From contig NZ_JBFHJW010000004.1 in NCBI RefSeq assembly GCF_041595635.1, positions 1 to 64,000 of the forward strand: DNA of 64,000 bases. The letters are read 5' to 3'. Both the position numbers and the translations under genes were made by a program. The DNA comes from Labilibaculum sp041595635. Lineage in GTDB: Bacteria > Bacteroidota > Bacteroidia > Bacteroidales > Marinifilaceae. Under the pieces are notes generated by a model. That model saw only the letters and a list, made by a program, of their open reading frames with translations, ran no database searches and was not told where the DNA came from. This document shows positions 1 through 8,588 of this stretch, piece by piece; position 1 is the first letter of the stretch, and every line of letters starts with the position of its first letter.

Positions 1-281
1 CTATTCATGCTGATACTCAAAAAGACAGTTTAATTTACACTCCATCCTATTTTTACCTGGGACATTTCTCCAGATACATTCTACCTGGAGCAAAAAGAGT
101 AAGCAATTCGGTAAGCAATAGTTTTCTGCAAAGCACTTCATTTATAAACGAAGATGGAAGCCTTGTAAATGTTGTGATGAATTCTTCGGAAGAAGCAATC
201 AATTATAAATTATATGTTGGAGCTGCAACAGCAGCAAGCATTAAAATACCGGCAAGAGCCATTCAAACCATTATCTTATAA
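1..281 (+). CDS. GH30 glucosylceramidase-type glycosidase, C-terminal end (5' truncated by window)
   Basis: An open frame enters from the left edge (first full codon at base 3) and stops with TAA at 279-281, giving the last 92 residues of a protein. It contains YLGHFSRYILPGAKR followed by a short beta-rich tail with EDGSLVNVVMNSSEE and ending KIPARAIQTIIL. This matches the end of the (beta/alpha)8 barrel and the Glyco_hydro_30C beta-sandwich of GH30 enzymes, where a tyrosine/glycine/histidine/phenylalanine run is followed by PGA(K/V)R. The family hydrolyses beta-glucosidic bonds, often beta-1,6-glucan or glucosylceramide-like substrates. The gene lies 36 bp upstream of two GH3 genes in the same direction, so they are probably one operon for beta-glucan breakdown. 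The catalytic residues lie outside the window. Confidence 0.82.
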   Translation, partial: IHADTQKDSLIYTPSYFYLGHFSRYILPGAKRVSNSVSNSFLQSTSFINEDGSLVNVVMNSSEEAINYKLYVGAATAASIKIPARAIQTIIL

Positions 282-317
282 AACGAGCCTACAACTTTAA
301 AACTTAACTTATAATAA

Positions 318-2495
318 ATGAAAAGATTATCATTTATAATCATCCTACTAAGTCTAATGGGAACAAATCAACTTCTAGCTCAGAACAAAGCTACAGACAA
401 AAAAATAGAAAAAATACTACAGCAACTCACTCTAAAAGAAAAGCTTGACATGTGTCATGCACAATCGAAGTTTAGTTCGAAAGGAATTGCAAGACTTGGA
501 ATTCCAGAACTTTGGATGTCAGATGGACCCCATGGAATACGCCCCGAAATTTCGTGGGACAGTTGGGAACATGCTGGCTGGACAAATGATTCCTGCACCG
601 CCTTTCCTGCCTTAACTTGTTTAGCGGCCACTTTCAACCCTGAAATGTCTTACAAATATGGAAAAGCGATTGGCGAAGAAGCTAGGTACCGAAAAAAAGA
701 TATTCTTTTAGGTCCGGGAGTGAATATTTACAGAACCCCGCTGAATGGAAGAAATTTCGAATACATGGGAGAAGATCCTTATTTGGCCTCAAAAATGGTG
801 GTTCCTTACATTCATGGCGTGCAGGAAAATGGCGTTGCAGCCTGTGTAAAACATTACGTTTTAAACAATCAGGAACACTGGAGAGATCACATTAATGTGG
901 AAATCAGCGACAGAGCCTTGTACGAAATTTACCTACCCGCATTTAAAACAGCCGTTCAGGAAGGTAAAGTATGGTCAATTATGGGAGCTTACAATCAATT
1001 TCGTGGACAATATTGCTGCCATAATGAGCTATTGGTAAATAAAATTTTGAAGCAAGATTGGAATTTCGATGGTGTTTTGGTTACTGATTGGGGTGCAACC
1101 CACGATACCAAGGAAGCCGCTTTAAACGGATTGGATATTGAAATGGGAACGGGAACAGATGGATTGACCAGCTCGCTAAAAAATGCTTACGACAACTATT
1201 ACATGGCAAACCCTTTGCAAAAAATGGTTGAATCTGGCGAGATTGACGAATCGGTAATTGATGATAAAGTAAGACGTGTTCTTCGTTTGATGTTCCGAAC
1301 CAACATGAATTCTTCTCGCCCGTTTGGTAGTATGAACAGCCAGGAACATTTCAATGTAGCCCGCGAAATTGCACAGGAAGGAATTGTCTTACTAAAGAAT
1401 AAAAACAAGTTCTTCCCAATCGATCCAAATACAACAAAAAGCATTGCAATAATTGGTGAAAATGCAACCAAAATAATGAGTCTTGGTGGTGGTTCTTCCG
1501 AATTAAAAACCATTCACGAAATATCGCCGCTAGAGGGAATTAAAAAGCAATTTAAAAATGCCCAAATTCTGCATGCAATGGGATATGCTTCCGGTCCATC
1601 GGTTTATGGACGTGTGGTTTCTTCCGAATTAAACGCAGATTCTCTAAAGAATGAGGCAATTAAAGTAGCCGCTAATGCGGATATGGTTCTTTTCATAGGA
1701 GGATTAAATAAAAATCATCATCAGGATTGTGAAGGTGATGATCGTAAACAATTTGCCTTGCCATTCGGACAGAATGAACTTCTTTCTGAAATTTTAAAAG
1801 TCAACAAAAATACGGGAGTAATCCTAATTAGTGGAAACGCTGTAGAAATGCCATGGATTTCGAAAGTTGATGCAATTATGCAAACATGGTATTTAGGTAG
1901 CGAAGCAGGAAACGCCATTGCGGATATTCTTTCGGGAACAGTTAATCCATCAGGCAAACTGCCCTTCTCTTTTCCTGTGAAATTGGAAGATAATGCAGCA
2001 CATTCTTATGATGAAATGTCTTATCCAGGAGATGGTGTTAAGCAAATATACAAGGAAGATATTCTAGTAGGTTACCGTTGGCACGATACAAAAAAAATCA
2101 AGCCGTTGTATGCTTTTGGCTACGGATTATCTTATACAAACTTCAAACTTTTAAATGCTAAAGCAGATAAAAGCACTTATCACGAAAATGATATACTAAG
2201 CTTAACTTGTGAAATTGAAAACACTGGCGACACAAAAGGATCTGAAGTAATTCAAGTTTATTCGAATGATATTGAAGCATCAGTTTTGCGCCCACTAAAA
2301 GAGCTAAAAGCCTTTCAAAAAGTTACCTTACAAGCAGGAGAAACAAAAACAGTACATCTCAAAATACCCGTAAAAGATCTCGCATTTTTCGATGATTCTA
2401 TTATGGATTGGAATCTTGAAAAAGGTCAATTTAAATTACTGATTGGAAACTCCTCTCAAAATATTACAAAATCAATTACCATAACAGTAGAGTAA
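318..2495 (+). CDS. secreted GH3 beta-glucosidase
   Basis: A 725-residue glycoside hydrolase family 3 protein with a Sec signal peptide (hydrophobic run to about residue 20, ending LLAQ). The N-terminal TIM barrel carries MSDGPHG, the KHY element (about 178-180) and the nucleophile aspartate D257 in VTDWGA. The second alpha/beta sandwich has E472 in CEGDDR, the likely acid/base, followed by LPFGQNELL. The C-terminal fibronectin-like domain (about 630-725) contains VLRPLKELKAFQKV. The full domain set and length are normal for bacterial beta-glucosidases acting on oligosaccharides in the periplasm. It follows the GH30 fragment by 36 bp and precedes a second GH3 gene by 9 bp, so the three are probably co-transcribed. 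Exact substrate (beta-1,3, 1,4 or 1,6 glucan, or xylo-oligosaccharide) cannot be read from sequence. Confidence 0.93.
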   Translation: MKRLSFIIILLSLMGTNQLLAQNKATDKKIEKILQQLTLKEKLDMCHAQSKFSSKGIARLGIPELWMSDGPHGIRPEISWDSWEHAGWTNDSCTAFPALTCLAATFNPEMSYKYGKAIGEEARYRKKDILLGPGVNIYRTPLNGRNFEYMGEDPYLASKMVVPYIHGVQENGVAACVKHYVLNNQEHWRDHINVEISDRALYEIYLPAFKTAVQEGKVWSIMGAYNQFRGQYCCHNELLVNKILKQDWNFDGVLVTDWGATHDTKEAALNGLDIEMGTGTDGLTSSLKNAYDNYYMANPLQKMVESGEIDESVIDDKVRRVLRLMFRTNMNSSRPFGSMNSQEHFNVAREIAQEGIVLLKNKNKFFPIDPNTTKSIAIIGENATKIMSLGGGSSELKTIHEISPLEGIKKQFKNAQILHAMGYASGPSVYGRVVSSELNADSLKNEAIKVAANADMVLFIGGLNKNHHQDCEGDDRKQFALPFGQNELLSEILKVNKNTGVILISGNAVEMPWISKVDAIMQTWYLGSEAGNAIADILSGTVNPSGKLPFSFPVKLEDNAAHSYDEMSYPGDGVKQIYKEDILVGYRWHDTKKIKPLYAFGYGLSYTNFKLLNAKADKSTYHENDILSLTCEIENTGDTKGSEVIQVYSNDIEASVLRPLKELKAFQKVTLQAGETKTVHLKIPVKDLAFFDDSIMDWNLEKGQFKLLIGNSSQNITKSITITVE

Positions 2496-2504
2496 ATCAG
2501 AGGA

Positions 2505-4778
2505 ATGAGAAAACTAACTATATTATTGGCTAGCTGCCTCTTATTCACCTTCGCGTGCACCAAGCAGGAAAACAAGACCGATAAATGCGATCAGTTTGTC
2601 GATCAGCTGATGGCAAAAATGACTTTAGAAGAAAAAATTGGACAACTGAACCAATGTACAAGTAGGTGGGAAATGACGGGTCCGGCACCATCGAGTGAAT
2701 ACTCCCAAAATTTATTGGAAGACATTAAAAATGGAAAGGTTGGATCCATGCTAAATGTGAATGGAGCAAAAGCAACCCGAGAAGCACAAAAACTTGCTGT
2801 TGAAAATAGCCGTTTGGGAATCCCCTTGCTTTTCGGATATGATGTGATTCATGGCTACAAAACCATGTTTCCAATTCCTCTAGCAGAAGCATCGTCTTGG
2901 GAACCCGAATTAGCGAAACTTTCGGCTCAAGTAACCGCAAAAGAAACAGCTGCCTCTGGAGTACATTGGACCTTTGCACCCATGATGGATGTAGGAAGAG
3001 ATGCCCGCTGGGGACGCGTAATGGAAGGTTGTGGTGAAGATCCTTATTTGGCCAGCATTTTTTCCGTGGCCCGCGTCAATGGCTTTCAAGATTCCGATCT
3101 TTCAAAAGACAACACCATAGCTGCTTGTGCCAAACATTTTGCAGGATACGCATTTTCGGAATCGGGAAGAGATTACAATACAGTAGATATTGGAAGTTAT
3201 ACACTTCACAATATCATTTTACCACCCTTCAAAGCAGTTGCCAAAGCAGGTGTAGCAAGCTTTATGAATTCCTTTAACTTGATTAATGGAACCCCATCAA
3301 CAGCCAATTCGTACCTGCAGCGTGAATTGCTTAAAAAGGAATGGAATTACAAAGGATTCGTTGTTTCTGACTGGGCAAGTATCAAAGAAATTTCCACACA
3401 TGGTGCTGCCGAAAATTTAAAAGAAGCCGCTCTATTGGCCATAAAAGCTGGTTGCGATATGGATATGGAATCTCATGCCTATCCCAAACATCTCGAAGAA
3501 TTGATTCTGGAAGGCAAAGTTGATGAACAATTAATTGATGATGCAGCTCGCAGAATTCTAAAAATAAAATACAAACTGGGTTTGTTCATTGATCCATACA
3601 AATACTCAAATAAAAAACGCGAAAAAGAACTTGTTTACAATGAAGAAAACAAAGCTGTTGCAAGAACTGTTGCGAAACGTTCTATGGTTCTTTTAAAAAA
3701 TAAGGATCAACTACTTCCCTTATCAAAAGAGATTAAATCAATCGCCGTAATAGGACCCTTAGCCGCTGATAAAGATATCCCTTTGGGTAGTTGGCGAGCC
3801 AAAGCAATGGAAAATTCCGCTGTTTCGCTTTTGGAAGGAATTCAAGTGGCAGTATCGCCAAAAACAAAAGTAAACTACAGCAAAGGATGCAATTTAAGCA
3901 TTGGAAAGCGTGGTTTTAGAACCGAACTCACTTACGAGGAAAACAACAAATCAGAATTTCCTGCGGCCATAAAAGCAGCTCAAAATTCCGAAGTCGTTAT
4001 CATGGCTCTTGGCGAGGATTGCTGGCAAACCGGTGAAGCTCGAAGCCAAACTGATATTCGATTAAAAGGACAACAATTGGAATTATTCGAGGCCATAAAA
4101 AAAGTAAATGAAAATATTGTTGTGGTACTAATGAATGGCAGACCCATTGCTATTCCTGAACTAGCCGAAAGTGCAAATGCAATTTTAGAAAGCTGGTTCC
4201 CAGGATCGGAAGCTGGAAATGCCATTGCTGATGTACTCTTTGGAGATTACAATCCGGCAGGAAAATTGACAATATCCTTTCCGCAAAATGTTGGTCAATG
4301 TCCAATTTACTACAATCACATGAATACCGGTCGACCTACGAAAGGTGGAAATGTATTTTGGTCTCACTTTACCGATTCACCAAACACAGCTTTATATCCT
4401 TTTGGTTATGGTTTAAGCTACACAAGCTTTGAATATGGTTCAGTTTCGATCAATAAAAATAATTTCACTAAGAAAGATTCAATTGAAGTAAGCTTTTCAC
4501 TCAAGAATACAGGAGAATACGACGGAGAGGAAGTCGTACAACTGTACATTCAAGATCCAAAAGCAAAATATGCTCGTCCGATTAAAGAGTTAAAAGCATT
4601 TCAAAAAATTAAATTGAACAAAGGTCAAAGTGAACAAATTCGATTCCAACTAAGCTCTTCAGATTTGGGCTACTATTCTCCAGATGGAGAATTCTTAATT
4701 GAATCGGGAGCCTACAACATTTACGTGGGCACCAACTCACAGGAAGTACAAAAAGTTAATTTTACACTGATAAATTAA
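2505..4778 (+). CDS. GH3 beta-glucosidase, BglX-like, probable lipoprotein
   Basis: A 757-residue GH3 enzyme of the BglX type. The N-terminus has a short signal ending FTFAC, so C18 is a possible lipidation site, which would anchor it at the membrane. Barrel motifs include FGYDVIHGY, the long MDVGRDARWGRVMEGCGEDP block, AKHFAGY and the nucleophile D289 in VSDWAS. The second domain shows GEDCWQTGEARSQ, and the C-terminal fibronectin-like domain ends in YNIYVGTNSQ. BglX proteins are periplasmic beta-glucosidases that finish oligosaccharide breakdown. It begins 9 bp after the preceding GH3 stop and is followed by a strong hairpin, so it is the last gene of the GH30-GH3-GH3 unit. The two GH3 proteins are only distantly alike, so they probably split the work by substrate. 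Confidence 0.93.
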   Translation: MRKLTILLASCLLFTFACTKQENKTDKCDQFVDQLMAKMTLEEKIGQLNQCTSRWEMTGPAPSSEYSQNLLEDIKNGKVGSMLNVNGAKATREAQKLAVENSRLGIPLLFGYDVIHGYKTMFPIPLAEASSWEPELAKLSAQVTAKETAASGVHWTFAPMMDVGRDARWGRVMEGCGEDPYLASIFSVARVNGFQDSDLSKDNTIAACAKHFAGYAFSESGRDYNTVDIGSYTLHNIILPPFKAVAKAGVASFMNSFNLINGTPSTANSYLQRELLKKEWNYKGFVVSDWASIKEISTHGAAENLKEAALLAIKAGCDMDMESHAYPKHLEELILEGKVDEQLIDDAARRILKIKYKLGLFIDPYKYSNKKREKELVYNEENKAVARTVAKRSMVLLKNKDQLLPLSKEIKSIAVIGPLAADKDIPLGSWRAKAMENSAVSLLEGIQVAVSPKTKVNYSKGCNLSIGKRGFRTELTYEENNKSEFPAAIKAAQNSEVVIMALGEDCWQTGEARSQTDIRLKGQQLELFEAIKKVNENIVVVLMNGRPIAIPELAESANAILESWFPGSEAGNAIADVLFGDYNPAGKLTISFPQNVGQCPIYYNHMNTGRPTKGGNVFWSHFTDSPNTALYPFGYGLSYTSFEYGSVSINKNNFTKKDSIEVSFSLKNTGEYDGEEVVQLYIQDPKAKYARPIKELKAFQKIKLNKGQSEQIRFQLSSSDLGYYSPDGEFLIESGAYNIYVGTNSQEVQKVNFTLIN

Positions 4779-4796
4779 TTGGTTTTATTCAGTAAT

Positions 4797-4830
4797 AAAA
4801 GGCGAAAAACCAGATGGTTTTTCGCTTTTT
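4797..4830 (+). terminator. Rho-independent terminator after the glycosidase operon
   Basis: GCGAAAAACC (4802-4811) pairs with GGTTTTTCGC (4816-4825) around an AGAT loop, followed by five T. It starts 19 bp after the second GH3 stop codon. Confidence 0.88.
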
Positions 4831-5112
4831 ATATGCAATTAAGACTTACAAAATGCAAATTAAAACATACGATTACGAAAAAATCAAATTCACCCAAAAA
4901 TTATAAGCCTTATCCTTAACACATTGGATATTTAAAACTACTAAAGAGCATTAAATTCGGCATTTCTATTTCTTTTACTTAATTTTTTTATGTATTTTCA
5001 ATCTAGAAAAAATGATCATTTACGGCTTTAAAATGCATTCCCGTACGGATAAAAGAGCCAACCATAAATAAACAGAATATTAACTTGTGCAGAAAGTTGC
5101 ATACTAAAATAT
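4831..5112. other. non-coding gap before hpf
   Basis: No open frame of useful size is seen on either strand. It must carry the hpf promoter, but I found no clear TAnnTTTG box. Confidence 0.5.
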
Positions 5113-5118
5113 AGGAGG
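5113..5118 (+). promoter_or_regulatory. strong Shine-Dalgarno site of hpf
   Basis: A perfect AGGAGG lies 7 nt before ATG 5126 and only 4 nt before GTG 5123. The spacing favours the ATG. Most genes in this window have no such site, as is usual in Bacteroidota. Confidence 0.75.
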
Positions 5119-5125
5119 AATTGTG

Positions 5126-5425
5126 ATGAACATGAAAATGCAATCCGTGGGCTTCAAAGTAGATAGTAAACTCGAAGCTTTTATCAATCAGAAACTAAAA
5201 AAACTAGAAAAATTAGATAGTACTATTACTGGTTATGATGTTAAACTAAATGTTGATAAATCAAGTACTAAAGAAAATAAAATTGTTGAAGTAAAAATTA
5301 AAGTTCCAGGAAGTGAACTTTTTGCTAAAAAGAAAAGCACTACTTTTGAAGAAGCTGCTGATTTAGTTTCTGAGGCATTAAGAACTCAGATTTTAAAATA
5401 CAAGGAAATAAAATCCAATAAATAA
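5126..5425 (+). CDS. hpf: ribosome hibernation promoting factor (HPF/RaiA family, short form)
   Basis: A 99-residue protein beginning MNMKMQSVGFKVDSKLEAF, with the beta-alpha-beta-beta-beta-alpha pattern of the HPF/YfiA family: a first strand, a lysine-rich helix (NQKLKKLEKLD), strands with VKLNVDKSS and VEVKIKVPG, and a final helix ending TQILKYKEIKSNK. It binds the 30S decoding region in stationary phase and blocks translation. This short form lacks the C-terminal dimerisation domain of long HPF. I chose ATG 5126 over GTG 5123 because of the spacing to AGGAGG. It is followed by its own terminator. In many Bacteroidota hpf lies near tRNA genes, tuf and tRNA-Trp; here tRNA-Trp follows 850 bp downstream but tuf is absent. 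Confidence 0.9.
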   Translation: MNMKMQSVGFKVDSKLEAFINQKLKKLEKLDSTITGYDVKLNVDKSSTKENKIVEVKIKVPGSELFAKKKSTTFEEAADLVSEALRTQILKYKEIKSNK

Positions 5426-5434
5426 AAATATATA

Positions 5435-5461
5435 CCCTCTGCAATACAGAGGGTTTTTTTA
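5435..5461 (+). terminator. Rho-independent terminator after hpf
   Basis: CCCTCTG (5435-5441) pairs with CAGAGGG (5447-5453), then at least seven T. Confidence 0.9.
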
Positions 5462-5577
5462 CCTACAATTTACCATCTTCCCTCTTCTAAACATTCTAAT
5501 CCCTTTTTTATTTCCCCATAAAGCATACGATATCTCCACAAAATATCAAGAATACTTGCAGATTCCACCAGCATCAA

Positions 5578-6018
5578 TTATTCTTTAAATCCAATGTCGT
5601 TATGTGTTCCATCGCAAAAAGGCTTATTTTTAGAAGCTCCACAACGACAGAAATAAGATTCTTTACCAAGAACATCACGATGTCCATCTGAAAAGATTAG
5701 CGTTATCGGGCCTTCCATTTTAATGGGACCATCCTTAACTACTTCTACTTTGTGTCCACTTTCAATAGCCTTCGGACCATCTGGGTCTTCTTCCACATCC
5801 TGACTGTTCATATAAAAAGACAATGCTCGGGAAGGGCATTTTTGCACTTGCTTAATGATCTCTTCTGTACTTGCCCCTTTTACCTTTACCCAAGGTCTGG
5901 TACCTGGTTGAAAAACTTCTGGCAAACCTTTACTACAAACCTCGGAATGACTACAGATGTCTGCATCGTAAACAACAGTTACTACTCCATTTGAATATTC
6001 CTTTTTTGAATTTTTCAT
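5578..6018 (-). CDS. two-cluster Fe-S protein: Fer4_19 domain plus CDGSH domain
   Basis: A 146-residue protein. Residues about 12-70 (YDADICSHSEVC, then KCPSRAL) match the divergent 4Fe-4S mono-cluster domain with cysteines at 22, 28 and 61. Residues 124-139 (CRCGASKNKPFCDGTH) are a textbook CDGSH signature whose three cysteines and one histidine (C124, C126, C135, H139) bind a 2Fe-2S cluster. Such proteins are small cytoplasmic electron-transfer or cluster-transfer proteins, and their physiological role is not settled. I place the start at ATG 6018 (MKNSKKEY); an upstream in-frame TTG at 6051 would add 11 residues not seen as part of the domain. It stands alone between the hpf terminator and tRNA-Trp. 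Confidence 0.88.
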   Translation of the reverse strand: MKNSKKEYSNGVVTVVYDADICSHSEVCSKGLPEVFQPGTRPWVKVKGASTEEIIKQVQKCPSRALSFYMNSQDVEEDPDGPKAIESGHKVEVVKDGPIKMEGPITLIFSDGHRDVLGKESYFCRCGASKNKPFCDGTHNDIGFKE

Positions 6019-6199
6019 ATTTTGATTTTTACAGATTCTACACTTCAACAATTAATTTACCACATTTTTTTGAGATTGGTATAATTATTTTTGAAGAGAA
6101 ATATCTGTGACCAACTGGGCAATCCCCTCATTCTGAAACCCCTGCAAAAACAGAGAAAAAGTTAACTTCAAAAAATATATTTAAGCTATAGAAAAGCAC

Positions 6200-6229
6200 T
6201 TGCACATCAAAAAAATTGTTCTACTTTTG
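6200..6229 (+). promoter_or_regulatory. Bacteroidota-type promoter of tRNA-Trp
   Basis: TTG at 6200-6202 and TACTTTTG at 6222-6229 are separated by 19 bp, matching the -33/-7 (TTG, TAnnTTTG) consensus of this phylum. Transcription would start near 6235, about 40 nt before the tRNA. Confidence 0.75.
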
Positions 6230-6274
6230 TCCCAGACTTTTCAGGGAAAACGCTTTTGAAAAGACTAAAAACAG

Positions 6275-6347
6275 ACGGGTGTAGCTCAGTTGGCAGAGCA
6301 CTGGTCTCCAAAACCAGGTGTCGGGAGTTCGAGTCTCTCCACCCGTG
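6275..6347 (+). tRNA. trnW: tRNA-Trp (anticodon CCA)
   Basis: A 73-nt cloverleaf. The acceptor stem ACGGGTG pairs fully with CACCCGT, the D arm contains AGCTCAGTTGGCAGAGC, the anticodon stem CTGGT/ACCAG encloses CTCCAAA with anticodon CCA, and the T arm has GTTCGAGTC. The discriminator base is G, as expected for tRNA-Trp. The 3' CCA is not encoded. A promoter lies just upstream and a terminator just downstream, so it is its own transcription unit. No secE or nusG follows, although that order is common in this phylum. Confidence 0.96.
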
Positions 6348-6350
6348 CAA

Positions 6351-6381
6351 AAAAAACCTTCCACAACGGAAGGTTTTTTTT
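6351..6381 (+). terminator. Rho-independent terminator after tRNA-Trp
   Basis: An A-rich arm with ACCTTCC pairs with GGAAGGT around ACAAC, then eight T. It ends the tRNA-Trp transcript. Confidence 0.9.
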
Positions 6382-6434
6382 ATGCTAATATATGGCAATA
6401 AAAAAGCCATCATTACTGACAGCTTCTTTTCTTT

Positions 6435-6587
6435 TTACATATCCTTTAAGTAGTACTTTTCATTCTCATCCATCTCAATCATACCATTCCTCAGTTTATA
6501 ATTAGGAATTTCACGATTTGATTTTTTAGAGTGAAATCGTTTTTTCTTCTCTGTTTGAGATTGATTTGATCTAATAGTTTTAGACAT
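6435..6587 (-). CDS. small basic hypothetical protein, 50 residues
   Basis: An uninterrupted frame from ATG (6585-6587) to TAA (6435-6437) gives a 50-residue protein: MSKTIRSNQSQTEKKKRFHS, then a middle with KKSNREIPNYKLRNG, and the end MIEMDENEKYYLKDM. The N-terminal half is strongly basic and the C-terminal half acidic, with no signal peptide or cysteines. The reading was checked codon by codon. It lies downstream of the ABC exporter in the same direction but after a terminator, so it needs its own promoter. I recognise no family. The composition looks protein-like rather than random, which is the main support. Confidence 0.5.
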   Translation of the reverse strand: MSKTIRSNQSQTEKKKRFHSKKSNREIPNYKLRNGMIEMDENEKYYLKDM

Positions 6588-6657
6588 AACTTTAAATTTT
6601 AAACCTAAATATTTACTATCAAAATTTCATGCTTTAAATCAAAGAAAAAAAAATGAG

Positions 6658-6696
6658 AAAAAAAAATGAATCAATTAATTGATTCATTTTTTTTTA
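6658..6696 (-). terminator. bidirectional-looking terminator between the ABC exporter and the small protein gene
   Basis: TGAATCAATTAATTGATTCA (6667-6686) is a perfect palindrome flanked by A-runs on the left and T-runs on the right. On the minus strand it follows the exporter stop codon by 21 bp. Confidence 0.78.
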
Positions 6697-6707
6697 ATAG
6701 GATATGC

Positions 6708-8531
6708 TTACAACAATTGCATGTCGTACAGTTTCTTATAGGCTCCATTTTTCCCGATCAATTCCTCATGATTGCCTCTTTCTACGATTTCGCCTTCATG
6801 AAAAACACAGATTAAATCGGCATTTTTTACCGTAGACAATCGATGGGCAATCACTACAGAAGTACGATTTTGCATGAGTTTATCCAAAGCATCTTGCACC
6901 AATCGTTCCGATTCGGTATCCAAAGCAGAAGTAGCCTCATCCAAAATCATAATAGGAGGATTTTTAAGCACAGCTCTGGCAATACTCAATCTCTGACGCT
7001 GACCACCAGAAAGCTTCCCTCCTCGGTCTCCAATATTTGTAAAATAACCATCTTCAGCTGCAGAAATAAAGTCATGAGCATTGGCTATTTTTGCAGCAGC
7101 AATAACATCTTCCATGCTTGCATTCTCAACTCCAAAAGCAATATTGTTAAAAATAGTATCATTAAAAAGGATGGATTCCTGATTTACATTACCCATCAAT
7201 TCACGCAAATCCTTTATTTTATAGTCTCGAATATCTACTCCATCTACAAAAATTCCACCATCATTTACATCATAAAAGCGAGGTAATAAATCAACGAAAG
7301 TAGTTTTACCTGAACCCGATTGACCAACCAAAGCAATAGTTTTTCCTTTAGGAATTTCCAATTGAATATTCTTCAACACATCTTTTTCGCCATTGTATGA
7401 GAAAGTTACATTTCTATATTCAATTACTTCTCCAAATTCTTCAACCTGCTTAGCATCTGCTTTATCGACAATTATAGACTCAGCTCCCAAAATTTGATCA
7501 ATGCGTTCCATTGCCGCCAGCCCTTTTTGAATACTGTAAAATGCTTTTGAGAATTCTTTTGCTGGATTAATGATCGAATAAAATACCACTAAGTAGGCAA
7601 TAAAACCCGCACCATTCATACCTGTTTCATCATTCAAAATCAAACGGCCACCGTACCATAAAACAATCACTATTACAATTGTTCCTAAAAATTCACTAAC
7701 TGGATGCGCAAGTATTCGTCTACGCATTAAGCTGTTCATAATACGACGATAATCGTTATTTTCAGCAGAAAATTTTTCTTTTACCTTATCTTCAGCTGTG
7801 AAGGCTTTAATAATTCGTAATCCAGAAAGAGTTTCTTCAATGGTCGAAAGTAAATCACCCATCTTGTTTTGTCCCAAACGAGACGTTTTTTTAAGACTTT
7901 TTCCTATTTGCCCAATAATAAAACCTGCAATAGGCAATAAAATGAAGCTAAAAAGTGTTAATTGAGGACTCATGATGATCATTGTCGTGAGATAAACAAT
8001 AATCAAAACTGGATTTTTAAGAAACATATCCATTGAATTCATTATGGAATTTTCAACCTCTTGAACATCACCTGTAGTTCTTGCCATAATGTCACCTTTC
8101 TTCTCTTCTGTGAAAAAAGGAATTGGTAAGCTTACAATCTTATCGTAGATCTGGGTTCTCATATCTCTAACAACTGAATTTCTTATTCCGACAGTATGAT
8201 AAGAACCTAAGTACGTAAACCCCACCTTGAATAGTGCTGTTATAATTAGAATAAAACCTACAAACAAGAGTGCTGAATCTGCACCATACTCTAATTTCAT
8301 TTGAGTGGTATAGTAGTAAAAATTGTGCTTTAGAGAATCTATGCTTACTTCCCAAGGCACTAAATTATCAACTGGCTTTGCCATTTCAAACAGAATTTCC
8401 AGAACTGGTTGCATCATCACAAAAGAAAATACACCAAAAACTGCAGCGAGTAAGTTATAAACGAAACTCATTAATAAATCACTCTTGTATGGAGGAAGAA
8501 AACGTCGAAGGATGCAAATAAAATCTTTCAT
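6708..8531 (-). CDS. ABC exporter, MsbA-like (lipid A / lipid flippase type)
   Basis: A 607-residue half-transporter with an N-terminal six-helix membrane domain (about 15-320) and a C-terminal nucleotide-binding domain. Walker A is GQSGSGKTT (403-411), the signature is LSGGQRQR (from 507), Walker B is IMILDEATSALD (about 528-539), and the switch histidine lies in IAHRLST. This is the type I exporter fold, which works as a homodimer. Bacteroidota proteins of this length with this domain order are usually annotated MsbA-like and are thought to flip lipid A or other lipids across the inner membrane. The substrate cannot be fixed from sequence. It is transcribed after purB in the same direction, but a hairpin lies between them. 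Confidence 0.85.
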   Translation of the reverse strand: MKDFICILRRFLPPYKSDLLMSFVYNLLAAVFGVFSFVMMQPVLEILFEMAKPVDNLVPWEVSIDSLKHNFYYYTTQMKLEYGADSALLFVGFILIITALFKVGFTYLGSYHTVGIRNSVVRDMRTQIYDKIVSLPIPFFTEEKKGDIMARTTGDVQEVENSIMNSMDMFLKNPVLIIVYLTTMIIMSPQLTLFSFILLPIAGFIIGQIGKSLKKTSRLGQNKMGDLLSTIEETLSGLRIIKAFTAEDKVKEKFSAENNDYRRIMNSLMRRRILAHPVSEFLGTIVIVIVLWYGGRLILNDETGMNGAGFIAYLVVFYSIINPAKEFSKAFYSIQKGLAAMERIDQILGAESIIVDKADAKQVEEFGEVIEYRNVTFSYNGEKDVLKNIQLEIPKGKTIALVGQSGSGKTTFVDLLPRFYDVNDGGIFVDGVDIRDYKIKDLRELMGNVNQESILFNDTIFNNIAFGVENASMEDVIAAAKIANAHDFISAAEDGYFTNIGDRGGKLSGGQRQRLSIARAVLKNPPIMILDEATSALDTESERLVQDALDKLMQNRTSVVIAHRLSTVKNADLICVFHEGEIVERGNHEELIGKNGAYKKLYDMQLL

Positions 8532-8588
8532 CGAGAAAAAATATATAGGTACAAAAGCTGACTGTTCACCAGCAAGCTGTTAAAATTC

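Noticed and set aside
6843..7286. 147-residue forward frame opposite the MsbA-like gene
   Set aside because: It is antisense to a clear ABC transporter ATPase domain and has no recognisable features.
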